Of a DNA stretch of 64,000 nucleotides, positions 16,535 to 25,271 are shown one piece after another. Positions within the stretch are counted from its first letter, which is position 1, and the number at the start of each line of letters is the position of its first letter. The position numbers were made by a program, and so were the translations under genes. Source of the DNA: Pseudonocardia ammonioxydans (GTDB taxonomy: Bacteria > Actinomycetota > Actinomycetes > Mycobacteriales > Pseudonocardiaceae). The stretch is taken from the NCBI RefSeq assembly GCF_900115005.1, contig NZ_FOUY01000029.1, positions 23,486 to 87,485 of the forward strand, in the 5' to 3' direction. The notes under the pieces are model-generated. The model worked only from the letters and a program-made list of their open reading frames with translations. It searched no databases and had not been told where the DNA came from.

Positions 16535-17035
16535 TCAGTGCACGATCGGCCCGGACGGCGGCGGAGCGCCCCAGGACGGGTGCGGCGCCGCCGGGCCGGG
16601 TTCCCGCCCGTCCCGTGGCCGCCCGGCCGCGACGGTGCCGGCCAGCAGCACCCCGGCGAGCACGGTCGCCAGCTGGGTCGCGACCAGGTCACCGACCCCG
16701 CGGCCGAGGTCGTAGGCCCACAGGGGGTCGACCAGCGCGTAGGCGCCTGCCACGAGCAGCACGGCCCCGGCCGCGCCGGGGACCCACCGGGAACGCCGGG
16801 CCAGCCCGACCAGGACCCCGACGACCGCCCCACCGGCCAGCAGCATCAGCGCGCCCACCGGCATCAACGTCAGGTCGTAACGCGTCATCGCCTGGCGGGT
16901 GATCCCGAACCCGGTACCCAGCAGGGCGACCGCCACGCACGCTCCGACCACACCGACCAGTACCCCCGGAACCGTGCGCACGACCGCCCCTCCGCCGTCC
17001 CCCGTGGACGGATCGGAGATTAGCGGACGAACCAC
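16535..17035 (-). CDS. Small membrane protein, function unknown
   Basis: 166 residues with four predicted membrane spans: TVPGVLVGVVGACVAVALLG (about 21-40), LMPVGALMLLAGGAVVGVLV, WVPGAAGAVLLVAGAYALV and a last one ending in VLAGVLLAGTVAAG. The C-terminus is Pro-rich and cytosolic-looking. The GTG at 17035 is the longest start; a GTG about 17 codons in (VVRTVPG) is possible. It lies 16 bases after dapA on the same strand, so it may ride on the dapA transcript. Not recognised. Confidence 0.65.
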   Translation of the reverse strand: MVRPLISDPSTGDGGGAVVRTVPGVLVGVVGACVAVALLGTGFGITRQAMTRYDLTLMPVGALMLLAGGAVVGVLVGLARRSRWVPGAAGAVLLVAGAYALVDPLWAYDLGRGVGDLVATQLATVLAGVLLAGTVAAGRPRDGREPGPAAPHPSWGAPPPSGPIVH

Positions 17036-17051
17036 CCGTAGCGGGCGGGGT

Positions 17052-17930
17052 TCAGCTCATCAGCCCCGCGGCGCGCATCGCGGCCCGGACGTCCTCGTGG
17101 TGCCACTCGTCCAGCGGCACCAGCGGCAGCCGGATCCCGCCGGGCATCAGCCCCAGCTCGGCCAGGGCCCACTTGACCGGGATCGGGTTCGGCTCGGAGA
17201 ACAGCGCGTTGTGCAGACCGGCGAGGTCGGCGTCGAGCCCGGCCGCCGTCTCGGCGTCGCCCGCGACCGCCGCCTTGCACATCCGGGCCATCGGCTCCGG
17301 GGCGACGTTCGCGGTCACCGAGATGTCGCCGTGGAACCCGGCCAACATGGAGGCGCGGGCGGTGCCGTCGTCACCGGAGTAGAGCGCGAAGTCCTCCAGG
17401 CCCAGCGCGACCAGCTCGCGGACCCGGTCCAGGTCGCCCTTGGCCTCCTTGAGCCCGACGATGTTCGGGATCTCCGCGAGCCGGGCGACGGTCGTCGGCA
17501 GCAGGTCGCACGCCGTACGGCCGGGCACGTTGTAGAGGTACTGCGGGATCGCCACGGTCTCGGCGATCCGCTTGAAGTGCTGGTACAGCCCCTCCTGCGG
17601 GGGCTTGTTGTAGTACGGGGTGACCAGCAGCGCACCGTCCGCGCCCGCCGCGCGGGCGGACCGGGTCAGGTGGATCGCCTCGGCGGTGGAGTTGGCGCCG
17701 GTCCCGGCGATCACCGGCACGCGGCCGTTCGCGACCTCGATGGTCCGGCGCATCACCTCGGTGTGCTCGAGCACCGACAGCGTCGAGGACTCACCGGTGG
17801 TGCCGACCGAGACGATCGCCGAGGTTCCCGCGTCGATCTGGCGTTCGACGAGCTCGCCGAGGGCCTTGTGGTCGACCTCGCCGTCGTCGTGCATCGGGGT
17901 CACGATGGCGACGATGCTTCCGGTGATCAT
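17052..17930 (-). CDS. dapA: 4-hydroxy-tetrahydrodipicolinate synthase
   Basis: Cytosolic TIM-barrel enzyme condensing pyruvate with aspartate semialdehyde, the committed step of lysine and diaminopimelate synthesis. At 292 residues it has the normal length. Schiff-base Lys161 lies in VGLKEAKGD, Tyr133 in YLYNVPGRT, and the pyruvate-binding GTTGES is at 43-48. The ATG at 17930 (MITGSIVAIVTPM) has GGGGAGGGC upstream. No dapB is nearby, so this may be one of several DapA-type genes; a related aldolase cannot be fully excluded, but the active-site residues fit DapA. Confidence 0.92.
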   Translation of the reverse strand: MITGSIVAIVTPMHDDGEVDHKALGELVERQIDAGTSAIVSVGTTGESSTLSVLEHTEVMRRTIEVANGRVPVIAGTGANSTAEAIHLTRSARAAGADGALLVTPYYNKPPQEGLYQHFKRIAETVAIPQYLYNVPGRTACDLLPTTVARLAEIPNIVGLKEAKGDLDRVRELVALGLEDFALYSGDDGTARASMLAGFHGDISVTANVAPEPMARMCKAAVAGDAETAAGLDADLAGLHNALFSEPNPIPVKWALAELGLMPGGIRLPLVPLDEWHHEDVRAAMRAAGLMS

Positions 17931-17980
17931 TCCGGCCCTCCCCTGGTACCGCTGCGCGTGGAGCTCCGACGGTAGCAAGC

Positions 17981-17997
17981 GGGGCGGGCGCCGCCCC
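17981..17997 (-). terminator. Terminator hairpin after the TspO-like gene
   Basis: GGGGCGG (17981-17987) pairs with CCGCCCC (17991-17997) around a 3-base loop, 14 bases downstream of the TspO-like stop codon on the minus strand and ahead of dapA. Confidence 0.55.
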
Positions 17998-18010
17998 CGG
18001 GTAATACCGG

Positions 18011-18787
18011 TCAGCCCAGCGCCAGCCGGGCCGGCTGGACCGACCGGAGGATGCGGCGGGTGGCCGCCACCGCGACCACGACCGCGGCGGCGACCGCGAC
18101 GACCGTGACCGCGATCGGCCGGTCGTTGGCCGCGATGCCGGCGAGTCCCCACACCACTGCGGCCGCGAGCCCGGCGAACCCGGCCGTCGACCCGATCACC
18201 GACAGCACGGCGGCGGTCAGGACGATCAGCAACAGGATCGCCGCGGTCTGTGGGAGGGCGCCCGCGTCGGGCAGGCCCACCGAGACCCCGGCCGCCATCA
18301 GCCCCAGCACCAGCGCCGCCGACGACCAGCCCAGGTAGAGCGCGACCGGCAGCCGGAAGGCGATCCGCTCGGTCCAGCCCTGCGCCGCCTCACGGGCCAG
18401 CCGGGTGTACGCCACCGCCAGCACGACGACCAGCGCGACCAGCACGAGCTCGGCCACGACCACGGCGCGGTGCGAGAACGCCAGGATCCACAGCGGGTTG
18501 AGCACGGCCGAGGCCGCCAGCCACCAGCCGACCCGCCGGTGGATCTCCCGTCCGCGCTGCGCGGGGAGCAGGGCGAACCCGGCCGCGGCGAGGAACCCCA
18601 GATAGATCAGGCCCCAGATCGAGAACGCCCACCCGGCCGCCAGCAGCGGCGTGTCGTAGGAGCGGGCGACCGTGCCGATCTCCGATCCGCCGAGTGCCGA
18701 GACCAGCACCTGCCCGATCGCGAGCACGGCCACCACGGCACCGCGGACCAGGTCCGCGGTGGTGGGGCGTGGGGTGAGCACCGTCAT
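18011..18787 (-). CDS. TspO/MBR-family (tryptophan-rich sensory) membrane protein
   Basis: 258-residue integral membrane protein with about seven to eight hydrophobic spans. The segment VARSYDTPLLAAGWAFSIWG near residue 40-60 and later WWLAASAVLNPLWILAF are family hallmarks. TspO proteins bind porphyrins or sterol-like ligands; this longer actinobacterial type is poorly studied. The ATG at 18787 (MTVLTPRPTT) was chosen; a start 12 codons upstream is possible and neither has a clear ribosome site. Stands alone between dapA and a GNAT gene. Confidence 0.78.
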   Translation of the reverse strand: MTVLTPRPTTADLVRGAVVAVLAIGQVLVSALGGSEIGTVARSYDTPLLAAGWAFSIWGLIYLGFLAAAGFALLPAQRGREIHRRVGWWLAASAVLNPLWILAFSHRAVVVAELVLVALVVVLAVAYTRLAREAAQGWTERIAFRLPVALYLGWSSAALVLGLMAAGVSVGLPDAGALPQTAAILLLIVLTAAVLSVIGSTAGFAGLAAAVVWGLAGIAANDRPIAVTVVAVAAAVVVAVAATRRILRSVQPARLALG

Positions 18788-18866
18788 GAACACATGGTGG
18801 CGCGCAACGGCGCAGGCTGCCATCCGGCAGACCGGGCGACCTGATCACCGCCCGGGCCGGGTCCGG

Positions 18867-19388
18867 TCACAGGGGACGGACGAACAGGTGGACGTCGCGC
18901 GCGTCCTCGGCGGAGAGCCGCACCCCGCGCGGGAGCCGGCCGTACTCGACGAAGCCCCGCGCGGCGTAGAACGCGGGCAGCGGCGTGCCGCCGCGGGCGC
19001 CGAGGGTCAGCATCTCGACGCCCATCTCCCGGCCCTGCTCGACGGCCGCCTCGAGCAGCGCCGAGCCGAGGCCGTGCCCCTGGCGGTCGGGGCGGACCAT
19101 CAGGCGCTGCACGTCGGCCCGGTGCGCGGCGATCCCGCTGCCCCGGACCAGGAACACCGTTCCCTCCGGGGCCACCTGGTCACCGATGACGACCATGCGC
19201 GCGGCCCCGGCACGGACCTCGTCGATCGTGGCCACGGCCAGGTCCCGGATCTCGCCGGGGTCCCAGCCGGGCACGAAGTCGACGGCGCCGCCCGCCTCGG
19301 TCACGGCGATCCAGAGGTCGCCGAGCGCGGCGGCGGCACCGGGGTGCGGCTCGACGACCCGGCGCGCGGCCGGGGCGCCCGCCGTCAC
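18867..19388 (-). CDS. GNAT-family N-acetyltransferase
   Basis: 173-residue acetyltransferase of unknown substrate. The acetyl-CoA site is plain: VQRLMVRPDRQGHGLGSALLE (the V-x-P-x-x-Q-x-x-G-x-G/A loop), followed by LTLGARGGTPLPAFYAARGFVEYG. The GTG at 19388 overlaps the ndk stop in a GTGA arrangement, so the gene is translationally coupled to ndk and forms the end of the valS-folC-ndk operon. Confidence 0.85.
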   Translation of the reverse strand: MTAGAPAARRVVEPHPGAAAALGDLWIAVTEAGGAVDFVPGWDPGEIRDLAVATIDEVRAGAARMVVIGDQVAPEGTVFLVRGSGIAAHRADVQRLMVRPDRQGHGLGSALLEAAVEQGREMGVEMLTLGARGGTPLPAFYAARGFVEYGRLPRGVRLSAEDARDVHLFVRPL

Positions 19389-19795
19389 AGGTTCGGGAAC
19401 CAGAGCTTGATCTCCCGGTCGGCCGACTCCGGGGAGTCCGAGCCGTGCACCAGGTTCGAGCCGGTCTCCAGCGCGAGGTCGCCGCGGATGCTGCCCGGGG
19501 TGGCCTTCTCCACCGGGTCGGTGCCCCCGGCCACCTGCCGCCACGCGGCGATCGCGCGCGGGCCCGAGACGACCGCGGCGAGGACCGGGCCGGAGGTGAT
19601 GAAGGAGATCAGTTCCTCGAAGAAGGGCTTGCCGTCGTGCTCGGCGTAGTGCTGGGTGGCCAGCTCGCGGTCGACGGTGCGCAGATCGAGAGCGACGATG
19701 TCGAGGCCCTTGCGCTCGATCCGGGAGACGACCTCGCCGACGAGCTTGCGCTGGACCCCGTCGGGCTTGACGAGGACGAGAGTGCGTTCAGTCAC
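19385..19795 (-). CDS. ndk: Nucleoside diphosphate kinase
   Basis: Transfers the terminal phosphate between nucleoside triphosphates and diphosphates. At 136 residues it has the standard length; the phosphorylated residue is His117 in NLVHGSDS, and Lys10 in LVKPDG and the RVMxG-equivalent VVSGPRA region are in place. It lies 52 bases after the DUF4233 gene and overlaps the downstream GNAT gene by four bases. The folC-DUF4233-ndk order is conserved across actinobacteria. Confidence 0.97.
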   Translation of the reverse strand: MTERTLVLVKPDGVQRKLVGEVVSRIERKGLDIVALDLRTVDRELATQHYAEHDGKPFFEELISFITSGPVLAAVVSGPRAIAAWRQVAGGTDPVEKATPGSIRGDLALETGSNLVHGSDSPESADREIKLWFPNL

Positions 19796-19847
19796 GCGCG
19801 CCAGGGTAGCGACGGTGTGTGACGGCCCCCGAAGCGGTCGGCGACCG

Positions 19848-20264
19848 CTACTCCTGCTGCGACGGCAGCGTCCCCGCCGCCATCCGCCGCGCGACCTCGC
19901 GGCGCATCCACACCAGGACCGCCCAGACGATCACGAAGGCGACCGCCACGATCGTCAGGGCCGGCACGAACAGCAGCGACGCCACGATCAGCAGCACCTG
20001 CAGCCCCAGGGCGGCGGTCAGTCCCCACGGCCGCCGCTGCAGGCCCGAGGCCAGGATCATCGCGGCGGCCAGCCCGATGATCACGCCGAGGCCGGCGCCG
20101 GTGGAGCCGCTGCCGGACCCCGGCAGCACCAGCAGCGCGAGCAGCACGACGATCGCTTCCAGGATCAGCGTCGCGGCGAACACCCCGCGGGCGCCCTTCA
20201 TCGGGTCCTTCGGCGGCGGGCGGACGCCCTCGGGCACCCCCTCGATCCCGCCCGCGCCGCTCAT
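19848..20264 (-). CDS. DUF4233 membrane protein
   Basis: 138-residue protein with four hydrophobic spans: FAATLILEAIVVLLALLV (about 29-47), GLGVIIGLAAAMILASG, LTAALGLQVLLIVASLLFV and LTIVAVAFVIVWAVLVW. A short positively charged tail follows (RREVARRMAAG). Function is not known; the family is found almost always between folC and ndk in actinobacteria, as here. Its ATG overlaps the folC stop by four bases (ATGA), so it is translationally coupled. Confidence 0.88.
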   Translation of the reverse strand: MSGAGGIEGVPEGVRPPPKDPMKGARGVFAATLILEAIVVLLALLVLPGSGSGSTGAGLGVIIGLAAAMILASGLQRRPWGLTAALGLQVLLIVASLLFVPALTIVAVAFVIVWAVLVWMRREVARRMAAGTLPSQQE

Positions 20265-22015
20265 TCCGGCTCCTTGCCGAACAGCGACCGCGCCTCACCG
20301 GCGGTCACCACGGACCCGGTGACCACGACCCCGACCCCGGACCCGCCCGCCTCCTCGGCGATCTCGGTGCCCTGCTCGATCGCGGCCTGCAGCGACGGCT
20401 CGACGCTGACCCGGTCGGACCCGAACACCTCGGTGGCGATCGCGCCGAGCTCGTCGGGGTCCAGGGCCCGGGGCGAGGAGGTGCCGGTCACGACGACCTC
20501 GTGCAGCACCGGCTCCAGCCCGGCCAGGATGCCGCGGGCGTCCTTGCCCTGCAGCACACCGAGCACGCCGACCAGCCGGGTGAACCGGAACTCGGAGGTG
20601 AGCGCCGTGGCGAGGGCCCGGGCGCCGGCCGGGTTGTGCGCGGCGTCGATCAGCACGGTCGGGGTGTCCGGCCCGCCCTGCACCGGTTCCAGCCTTCCCG
20701 GCGAGCGGACCGAGGCGAACGCGGCCCGCACGGCCTCCGGGTCGAGCGGCTGCGCGGTGCCCGCGCCGACCAGCGCCTCGGCCGTGGCGAGTGCGACGGC
20801 CGCGTTCGACGCCTGGTGCTCCCCGTGGAGCGGCAGGAAGATCTCGTCGTAGCGGCCCGAGAGCCCCTGCAGGTCGAGGCGCTGGCCGCCCACGGCCAGC
20901 TCGCGCTCCCGGACGCCGAACTCGGCGCCCTCCCGCGCGACCTGGGCACCGACCTCGGCGCACCGCTCGATCAGCACCTCGGCGACGTTCTTGTCCTGGG
21001 CGGCGAGCACGGCGACCGAGCCCTCCTTGATGATCCCGGCCTTCTCCCGGGCGATGCCGAGCACGTCGTCGCCGAGGTACTCGGCATGGTCCACGCCGAT
21101 CGGCAGGATCACGGCCACGTCGGCGTCCGCGACGTTCGTGGCGTCCCACCGACCGCCGAGCCCGACCTCGATGACCGCGGCCTCGACCGGGGCGTCGGAG
21201 AACGACGCGAACGCCATCGCGGTGAGCACCTCGAACTTCGACAGCTCCGGCTGGTCGCCGCGCTGCGCGTCGACCAGCTCGACCACCGGCTCCACCTCGC
21301 GGTAGGCCGCGACGTAGCGCTCGGGGGTCACCGGGCGGTTGTCGAGGTTGATCCGCTCGGTGGCGCGCTGCAGGTGCGGGCTGGTGTAGCGGCCGGTGCG
21401 CAGGCCCACCTCGGTGAGCAGTGCGTCGATCATCCGGGACGTCGACGTCTTGCCGTTCGTGCCGGTCAGGTGCACCACAGGGTAGCCGCGCTGCGGGTCG
21501 CCGAGAGCGTCGCAGAGGGCCTGCATCCGCTCCAGGGACGGCTCGATGACCGACTCGGGCCAGCGCCGGTCCAGCGCCGCGTCGACGGCCAGGAACTCGG
21601 CGTACCCGGCGACGGTGGACTGGGCCGGCACGACGTCCGGGGTGTCGCCACCGCGGATCTCGTCCAGCACGGCCGCGATGACCGCCTCCTGGGCGTCCTT
21701 CTCCACCACCTCCCCGGCCTCGTCCCGGGCGGCCGCGTCGGAGCGGTCCTCATCGCCCTCGCCATCGTTGTCGTTGTCGCTGTCGTCGCCGCCCCGGCCG
21801 TCGGTGTCACTGCCGTCGGTGTCACTGCCGTCGGTGTCACTGCCGTCGCGGCCGTCGCCCTCGGCGGAAGCGTCCTCGCCCGACTCATCGAAACCGTCCG
21901 GCTCACCGAACCCGCCCTCGGCCCAGCGGTCGCCGCCGTAGGTCGGCGAGTCCTCCTCGTCGAACTGGTCGTAGCCGTGCCGGTCGTCGCCGGACCGGTC
22001 GTCGCTGGGTGTCAC
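20261..22015 (-). CDS. folC: Folylpolyglutamate/dihydrofolate synthase with acidic N-terminal extension
   Basis: Adds glutamates to folates (and makes dihydrofolate) using ATP; Mur-ligase fold. The 584-residue product has the P-loop HLTGTNGKTSTS, the YTSPHL motif, and FEVLTAMAFASF and GLGGRWDATN further on. The catalytic part starts near residue 120; typical FolC proteins are about 430-500 long. The extra first 110 residues are Asp/Glu/Gly/Ser-rich and include a DGSDTDGSDTDG repeat encoded by a 15-bp tandem repeat. Start GTG 22015 lies four bases after the valS stop. The extension is probably disordered; an internal start cannot be excluded. It ends overlapping DUF4233. Confidence 0.92.
   Translation of the reverse strand: MTPSDDRSGDDRHGYDQFDEEDSPTYGGDRWAEGGFGEPDGFDESGEDASAEGDGRDGSDTDGSDTDGSDTDGRGGDDSDNDNDGEGDEDRSDAAARDEAGEVVEKDAQEAVIAAVLDEIRGGDTPDVVPAQSTVAGYAEFLAVDAALDRRWPESVIEPSLERMQALCDALGDPQRGYPVVHLTGTNGKTSTSRMIDALLTEVGLRTGRYTSPHLQRATERINLDNRPVTPERYVAAYREVEPVVELVDAQRGDQPELSKFEVLTAMAFASFSDAPVEAAVIEVGLGGRWDATNVADADVAVILPIGVDHAEYLGDDVLGIAREKAGIIKEGSVAVLAAQDKNVAEVLIERCAEVGAQVAREGAEFGVRERELAVGGQRLDLQGLSGRYDEIFLPLHGEHQASNAAVALATAEALVGAGTAQPLDPEAVRAAFASVRSPGRLEPVQGGPDTPTVLIDAAHNPAGARALATALTSEFRFTRLVGVLGVLQGKDARGILAGLEPVLHEVVVTGTSSPRALDPDELGAIATEVFGSDRVSVEPSLQAAIEQGTEIAEEAGGSGVGVVVTGSVVTAGEARSLFGKEPE
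21799..21845 (-). repeat. 15-bp tandem repeat in folC
   Basis: The unit TCGGTGTCACTGCCG starts at 21801, 21816 and 21831 with identical sequence and encodes the repeated five residues DGSDT in the acidic N-terminal extension of FolC. Perfect identity suggests recent slippage and likely strain variation. Confidence 0.85.
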
Positions 22016-22019
22016 GTGC

Positions 22020-24656
22020 TCAGGCCTCCGGCAGTGCGGCCAGCCGCGCGCCGATCCGCTCGATGTCGGCCAGCGCCGTCGCGTGCCGGGCGCGGATCCC
22101 GTCGACGACGTCGGCCGGCGCCTTCTCGGTGAACTTGGGGTTGGTGAGCTTCTTGTCCGCCTGGTCGCGTTCCTTCTCGGCGGCGGCGAGGTCCTTGCCC
22201 AGCCGGGCCCGTTCGGCGGCGACGTCGATCGCCCCGGAGGTGTCGAGCTCGACGGTGACCGGGCCGCCCGCGGTGGTGACCTCGAACGTGGCGGTGGCCG
22301 CGAAGTCGGTGCCGGCGGCGTCGAGACGGTTGAGGAACCGCAGCGCCGGCTCGTGGGCCGCCAGGCCGGCATCGGCGAGCCCGGTGAGCCGGGCCGCGAC
22401 CGACTTGCGGTCGGGCAGCCCCTGCTCGGTGCGGAACCGGCGGACCTCGGTGATCACCTTCTGGACGTCGGTCACCCGCGCGGACGCGGCCGCGTCGACC
22501 GGTGCGCCCGCGTCCTGCGCGGTCGGCCACGTGGCCGTCACGACGGTCTCCCGGCCGGTCAGCGCCGTCCACAGCGCCTCGGTGATGAACGGCGTGATCG
22601 GGTGCAGCATCCGCAGCAGCGCGTCGAGGACGTGCCCCAGCACGGCGCGGGTGCCGTCCGCGGTCGCCGCCTCGTCGAGCTGGGTCTTGCACAGCTCGAC
22701 GTACCAGTCGGCCAGCTCGTCCCACGCGAAGTGGTAGAGCCCCTCGGTCGCCTTCGCGAACTGGTAGGCCTCGAGCAGCTCGTCGGTCTGCTCGCGGACC
22801 TCGGTGAGCCGGCCCAGGATCCAGCGGTCGGCATCGGTGCGGTCCGCCTCGGCGGGCAGCGGCGCGGTCGGGTCCGCACCCTTCGACAGGGCGAACCGGG
22901 TGATGTTCCAGAGCTTCGTGGTGAAGTTCCGGGACCCGGCGACCCACTCCTCCGACAGCGACATGTCGGTACCCGGGTTGGACCCGCGGGCGATGGTGAA
23001 CCGCAGCGCGTCGGCCCCGTAGGCGTCCATCAGGTCCAGCGGGTCGATGACGTTGCCCTTGGACTTCGACATCTTCTTGCCGTGCTCGTCGCGGATGAGC
23101 CCGTGCAGGTAGACGTCCCGGAACGGGGTCTCCCCCATCGCGTACGTCCCGAACATCATCATCCGGACGACCCAGAAGAAGAGGATGTCGTAGCCGGTGA
23201 CCAGCACCGAGTTCGGGTAGTACTTCGCCAGGTCCGGCGTCTCCTCCGGCCAGCCGAGCGTGGAGAACGGCCACAGCCCCGACGAGAACCAGGTGTCGAG
23301 GACGTCGGTGTCCTGCCACCAGCCCTCGCCGGCGGGCGGCTCCTCGTCCGGCCCGACGCAGACGACCTCGCCGGCGGGCCCGTACCAGACCGGGATCCGG
23401 TGCCCCCACCACAGCTGGCGGCTGATCGTCCAGTCGTGCATGTTGTCGACCCAGTCGAAGAAGCGCTTCTCCTGCTCCTTCGGGTGCAGCACGGTGCGGC
23501 CCTCGCGGACCGCGTCGCCCGCCGAGCGCGCGAGCGGCTCGACCCGGACGAACCACTGCAGGCTCAGCCGCGGCTCGATCGGCACCCCGGTGCGCGAGCA
23601 GTGCCCGACCGAGTGCACGTACGGCCGCTTCTCGGCGACGATCCGGCCCTGCTCGCGCAGCTCCTCGCGGATCGCCGCGCGCGCCTCGAACCGGTCCATG
23701 CCGTCGAACCGGGTGCCGGACCCGGCGATGACGCCGGTCTCGTCCATGATCGTCGGCATCGGCAGGTCGTGGCGCCTGCCGACCTCGAAGTCGTTCGGGT
23801 CGTGCGCCGGGGTGATCTTGACGGCGCCGGAGCCGAACTCGGGGTCGACATAGTCGTCGGCGACGACCGGGATCCGCCGGCCGGTGATCGGCATCTCGAT
23901 CTCGGTGCCGACCAGGTGGCGGTAGCGCTCGTCGCCGGGGTGCACCGCGACCGCGGTGTCGCCGAGCATCGTCTCGATCCGGGTGGTGGCCACGACGACG
24001 GAGGCGTCCCCGTCCCCGTAGCGCATGGAGACGAGCTCGCCCTCGACCTCGGCGTGGTCGACCTCGATGTCCGAGATCGCCGAGCGCAGCGCCGGGGACC
24101 AGTTGACCAGGCGCTCCGCCCGGTAGATCAGCCCGTCGTCGTACATCCGCTTGAAGACCGTCGACACGGCGCGGGACAGGCCCTGGTCGAGGGTGAAACG
24201 CTCGCGGGACCAGTCGACGCCGTCGCCGAGGCGCTCCATCTGGCCGAGGATCGTGCCGCCCGACTCGGCCTTCCACTCCCAGACCTTCTCGACGAACGCC
24301 TCGCGGCCGATCGCGTGCCGGTCCGGCTCGCCGGCGGCCGCCATCCGCCGCTCGACGACCGACTGGGTCGCGATGCCGGCGTGGTCCATGCCGGGCAGCC
24401 ACAGCGCGTCGTGGCCCTGCATCCGGCGCCGCCGGGTCAGGACGTCGATGAGCGTGTGGTCCATCGCGTGCCCGAGGTGCAGGCTGCCGGTGACGTTCGG
24501 CGGCGGGATGACGATGCAGAAGGCGGGCCGGTCCGACGCCGGGTCGGCCCGGAAGTACCCGCGCTCGACCCAGCGGCGGTACATCGCGCCCTCTACCTCG
24601 CCCGGGTTCCACTTGGCGGGCAGGTCGGCAGTACGCGATGGCAGGGTCTCGGTCAC
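22020..24656 (-). CDS. valS: Valyl-tRNA synthetase
   Basis: Class I aminoacyl-tRNA synthetase charging tRNA-Val. The 878-residue product has PPPNVTGSLHLGH (HIGH-type motif at 60-63), the CP1 editing domain, and KKMSKSKGNVIDP (KMSKS motif near 550), then the anticodon-binding domain and the C-terminal coiled-coil (about 815-878). Start is a GTG at 24656 that overlaps the stop of the upstream C39-like gene by four bases; folC begins four bases after its stop. All motifs intact. Confidence 0.97.
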   Translation of the reverse strand: MTETLPSRTADLPAKWNPGEVEGAMYRRWVERGYFRADPASDRPAFCIVIPPPNVTGSLHLGHAMDHTLIDVLTRRRRMQGHDALWLPGMDHAGIATQSVVERRMAAAGEPDRHAIGREAFVEKVWEWKAESGGTILGQMERLGDGVDWSRERFTLDQGLSRAVSTVFKRMYDDGLIYRAERLVNWSPALRSAISDIEVDHAEVEGELVSMRYGDGDASVVVATTRIETMLGDTAVAVHPGDERYRHLVGTEIEMPITGRRIPVVADDYVDPEFGSGAVKITPAHDPNDFEVGRRHDLPMPTIMDETGVIAGSGTRFDGMDRFEARAAIREELREQGRIVAEKRPYVHSVGHCSRTGVPIEPRLSLQWFVRVEPLARSAGDAVREGRTVLHPKEQEKRFFDWVDNMHDWTISRQLWWGHRIPVWYGPAGEVVCVGPDEEPPAGEGWWQDTDVLDTWFSSGLWPFSTLGWPEETPDLAKYYPNSVLVTGYDILFFWVVRMMMFGTYAMGETPFRDVYLHGLIRDEHGKKMSKSKGNVIDPLDLMDAYGADALRFTIARGSNPGTDMSLSEEWVAGSRNFTTKLWNITRFALSKGADPTAPLPAEADRTDADRWILGRLTEVREQTDELLEAYQFAKATEGLYHFAWDELADWYVELCKTQLDEAATADGTRAVLGHVLDALLRMLHPITPFITEALWTALTGRETVVTATWPTAQDAGAPVDAAASARVTDVQKVITEVRRFRTEQGLPDRKSVAARLTGLADAGLAAHEPALRFLNRLDAAGTDFAATATFEVTTAGGPVTVELDTSGAIDVAAERARLGKDLAAAEKERDQADKKLTNPKFTEKAPADVVDGIRARHATALADIERIGARLAALPEA

Positions 24657-25219
24657 ATGTCAAGTCTACGAGTCGGCACCGACGCGATTCCGGGCCCCCG
24701 GCGGCCGGATCGGCGTGCGGGGAGCAGGACGCACCAGGGGCGGGGCCGCCCGAGCGCGCGGGCCGCGGAGCCGTCGTCCCAAGGCCGGGCCCGGAACGCG
24801 TGCACCCGCCCGGAGCCCGGTTCGTAGACCCGCCACCGGCCGTCACCGGTGGTGCCGGTGACCAGCACCCAGTGCCGCGGCAGCCACCGCGACCCCACGA
24901 GCAGCGGCACCGGGTGTCCCGCCGCGGCCACCGCCGCGCGGGCCGCCGCCGTGGCCGGCCGGATCCGGAACCGGCCCGCGGCGGGCGCGTGCCGGTGCAA
25001 CCACGCCCGCATGCCCCACGGCGTCGTGCCGAGTGCGCGGGGCCAGAACCGGTTCGCCTGCCGGTGGGCCGTGCGCTGGGCCGAGGCGAACCGGTCCGCG
25101 GCCGGGCCCGGCCACCCGGACCCGGTCAGCGCGGCCGCCACCACCAGCACCGAGGGCCCGCACGAGACCCCGTCGGCCTGCCGGCCGAGTACCGCGCCGA
25201 CCCCGGGTCCGTCCCTCAC
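24653..25219 (-). CDS. Peptidase C39-like protein, function unknown
   Basis: 188 residues from a GTG at 25219. The segment CGPSVLVVAAALTG near residue 22 and the later LPRHWVLVTGTTGDG followed by YEPGSG resemble the Cys and His regions of papain-like C39 proteins (Cys in CGPxx, His in HWVLV). No signal peptide or membrane span is seen. It lies directly before valS with a GTGA overlap, an unusual neighbour for a tRNA synthetase. Protease activity is not proven. Shorter starts exist, for example the ATG of MRAWLHRHAP, but that would remove the putative Cys. Confidence 0.6.
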   Translation of the reverse strand: MRDGPGVGAVLGRQADGVSCGPSVLVVAAALTGSGWPGPAADRFASAQRTAHRQANRFWPRALGTTPWGMRAWLHRHAPAAGRFRIRPATAAARAAVAAAGHPVPLLVGSRWLPRHWVLVTGTTGDGRWRVYEPGSGRVHAFRARPWDDGSAARALGRPRPWCVLLPARRSGRRGPGIASVPTRRLDM

Positions 25220-25271
25220 GCCACCGATCCTGGCACGGTGCCGGCGACACCGGCGCCCTACGCTCGCGGCC

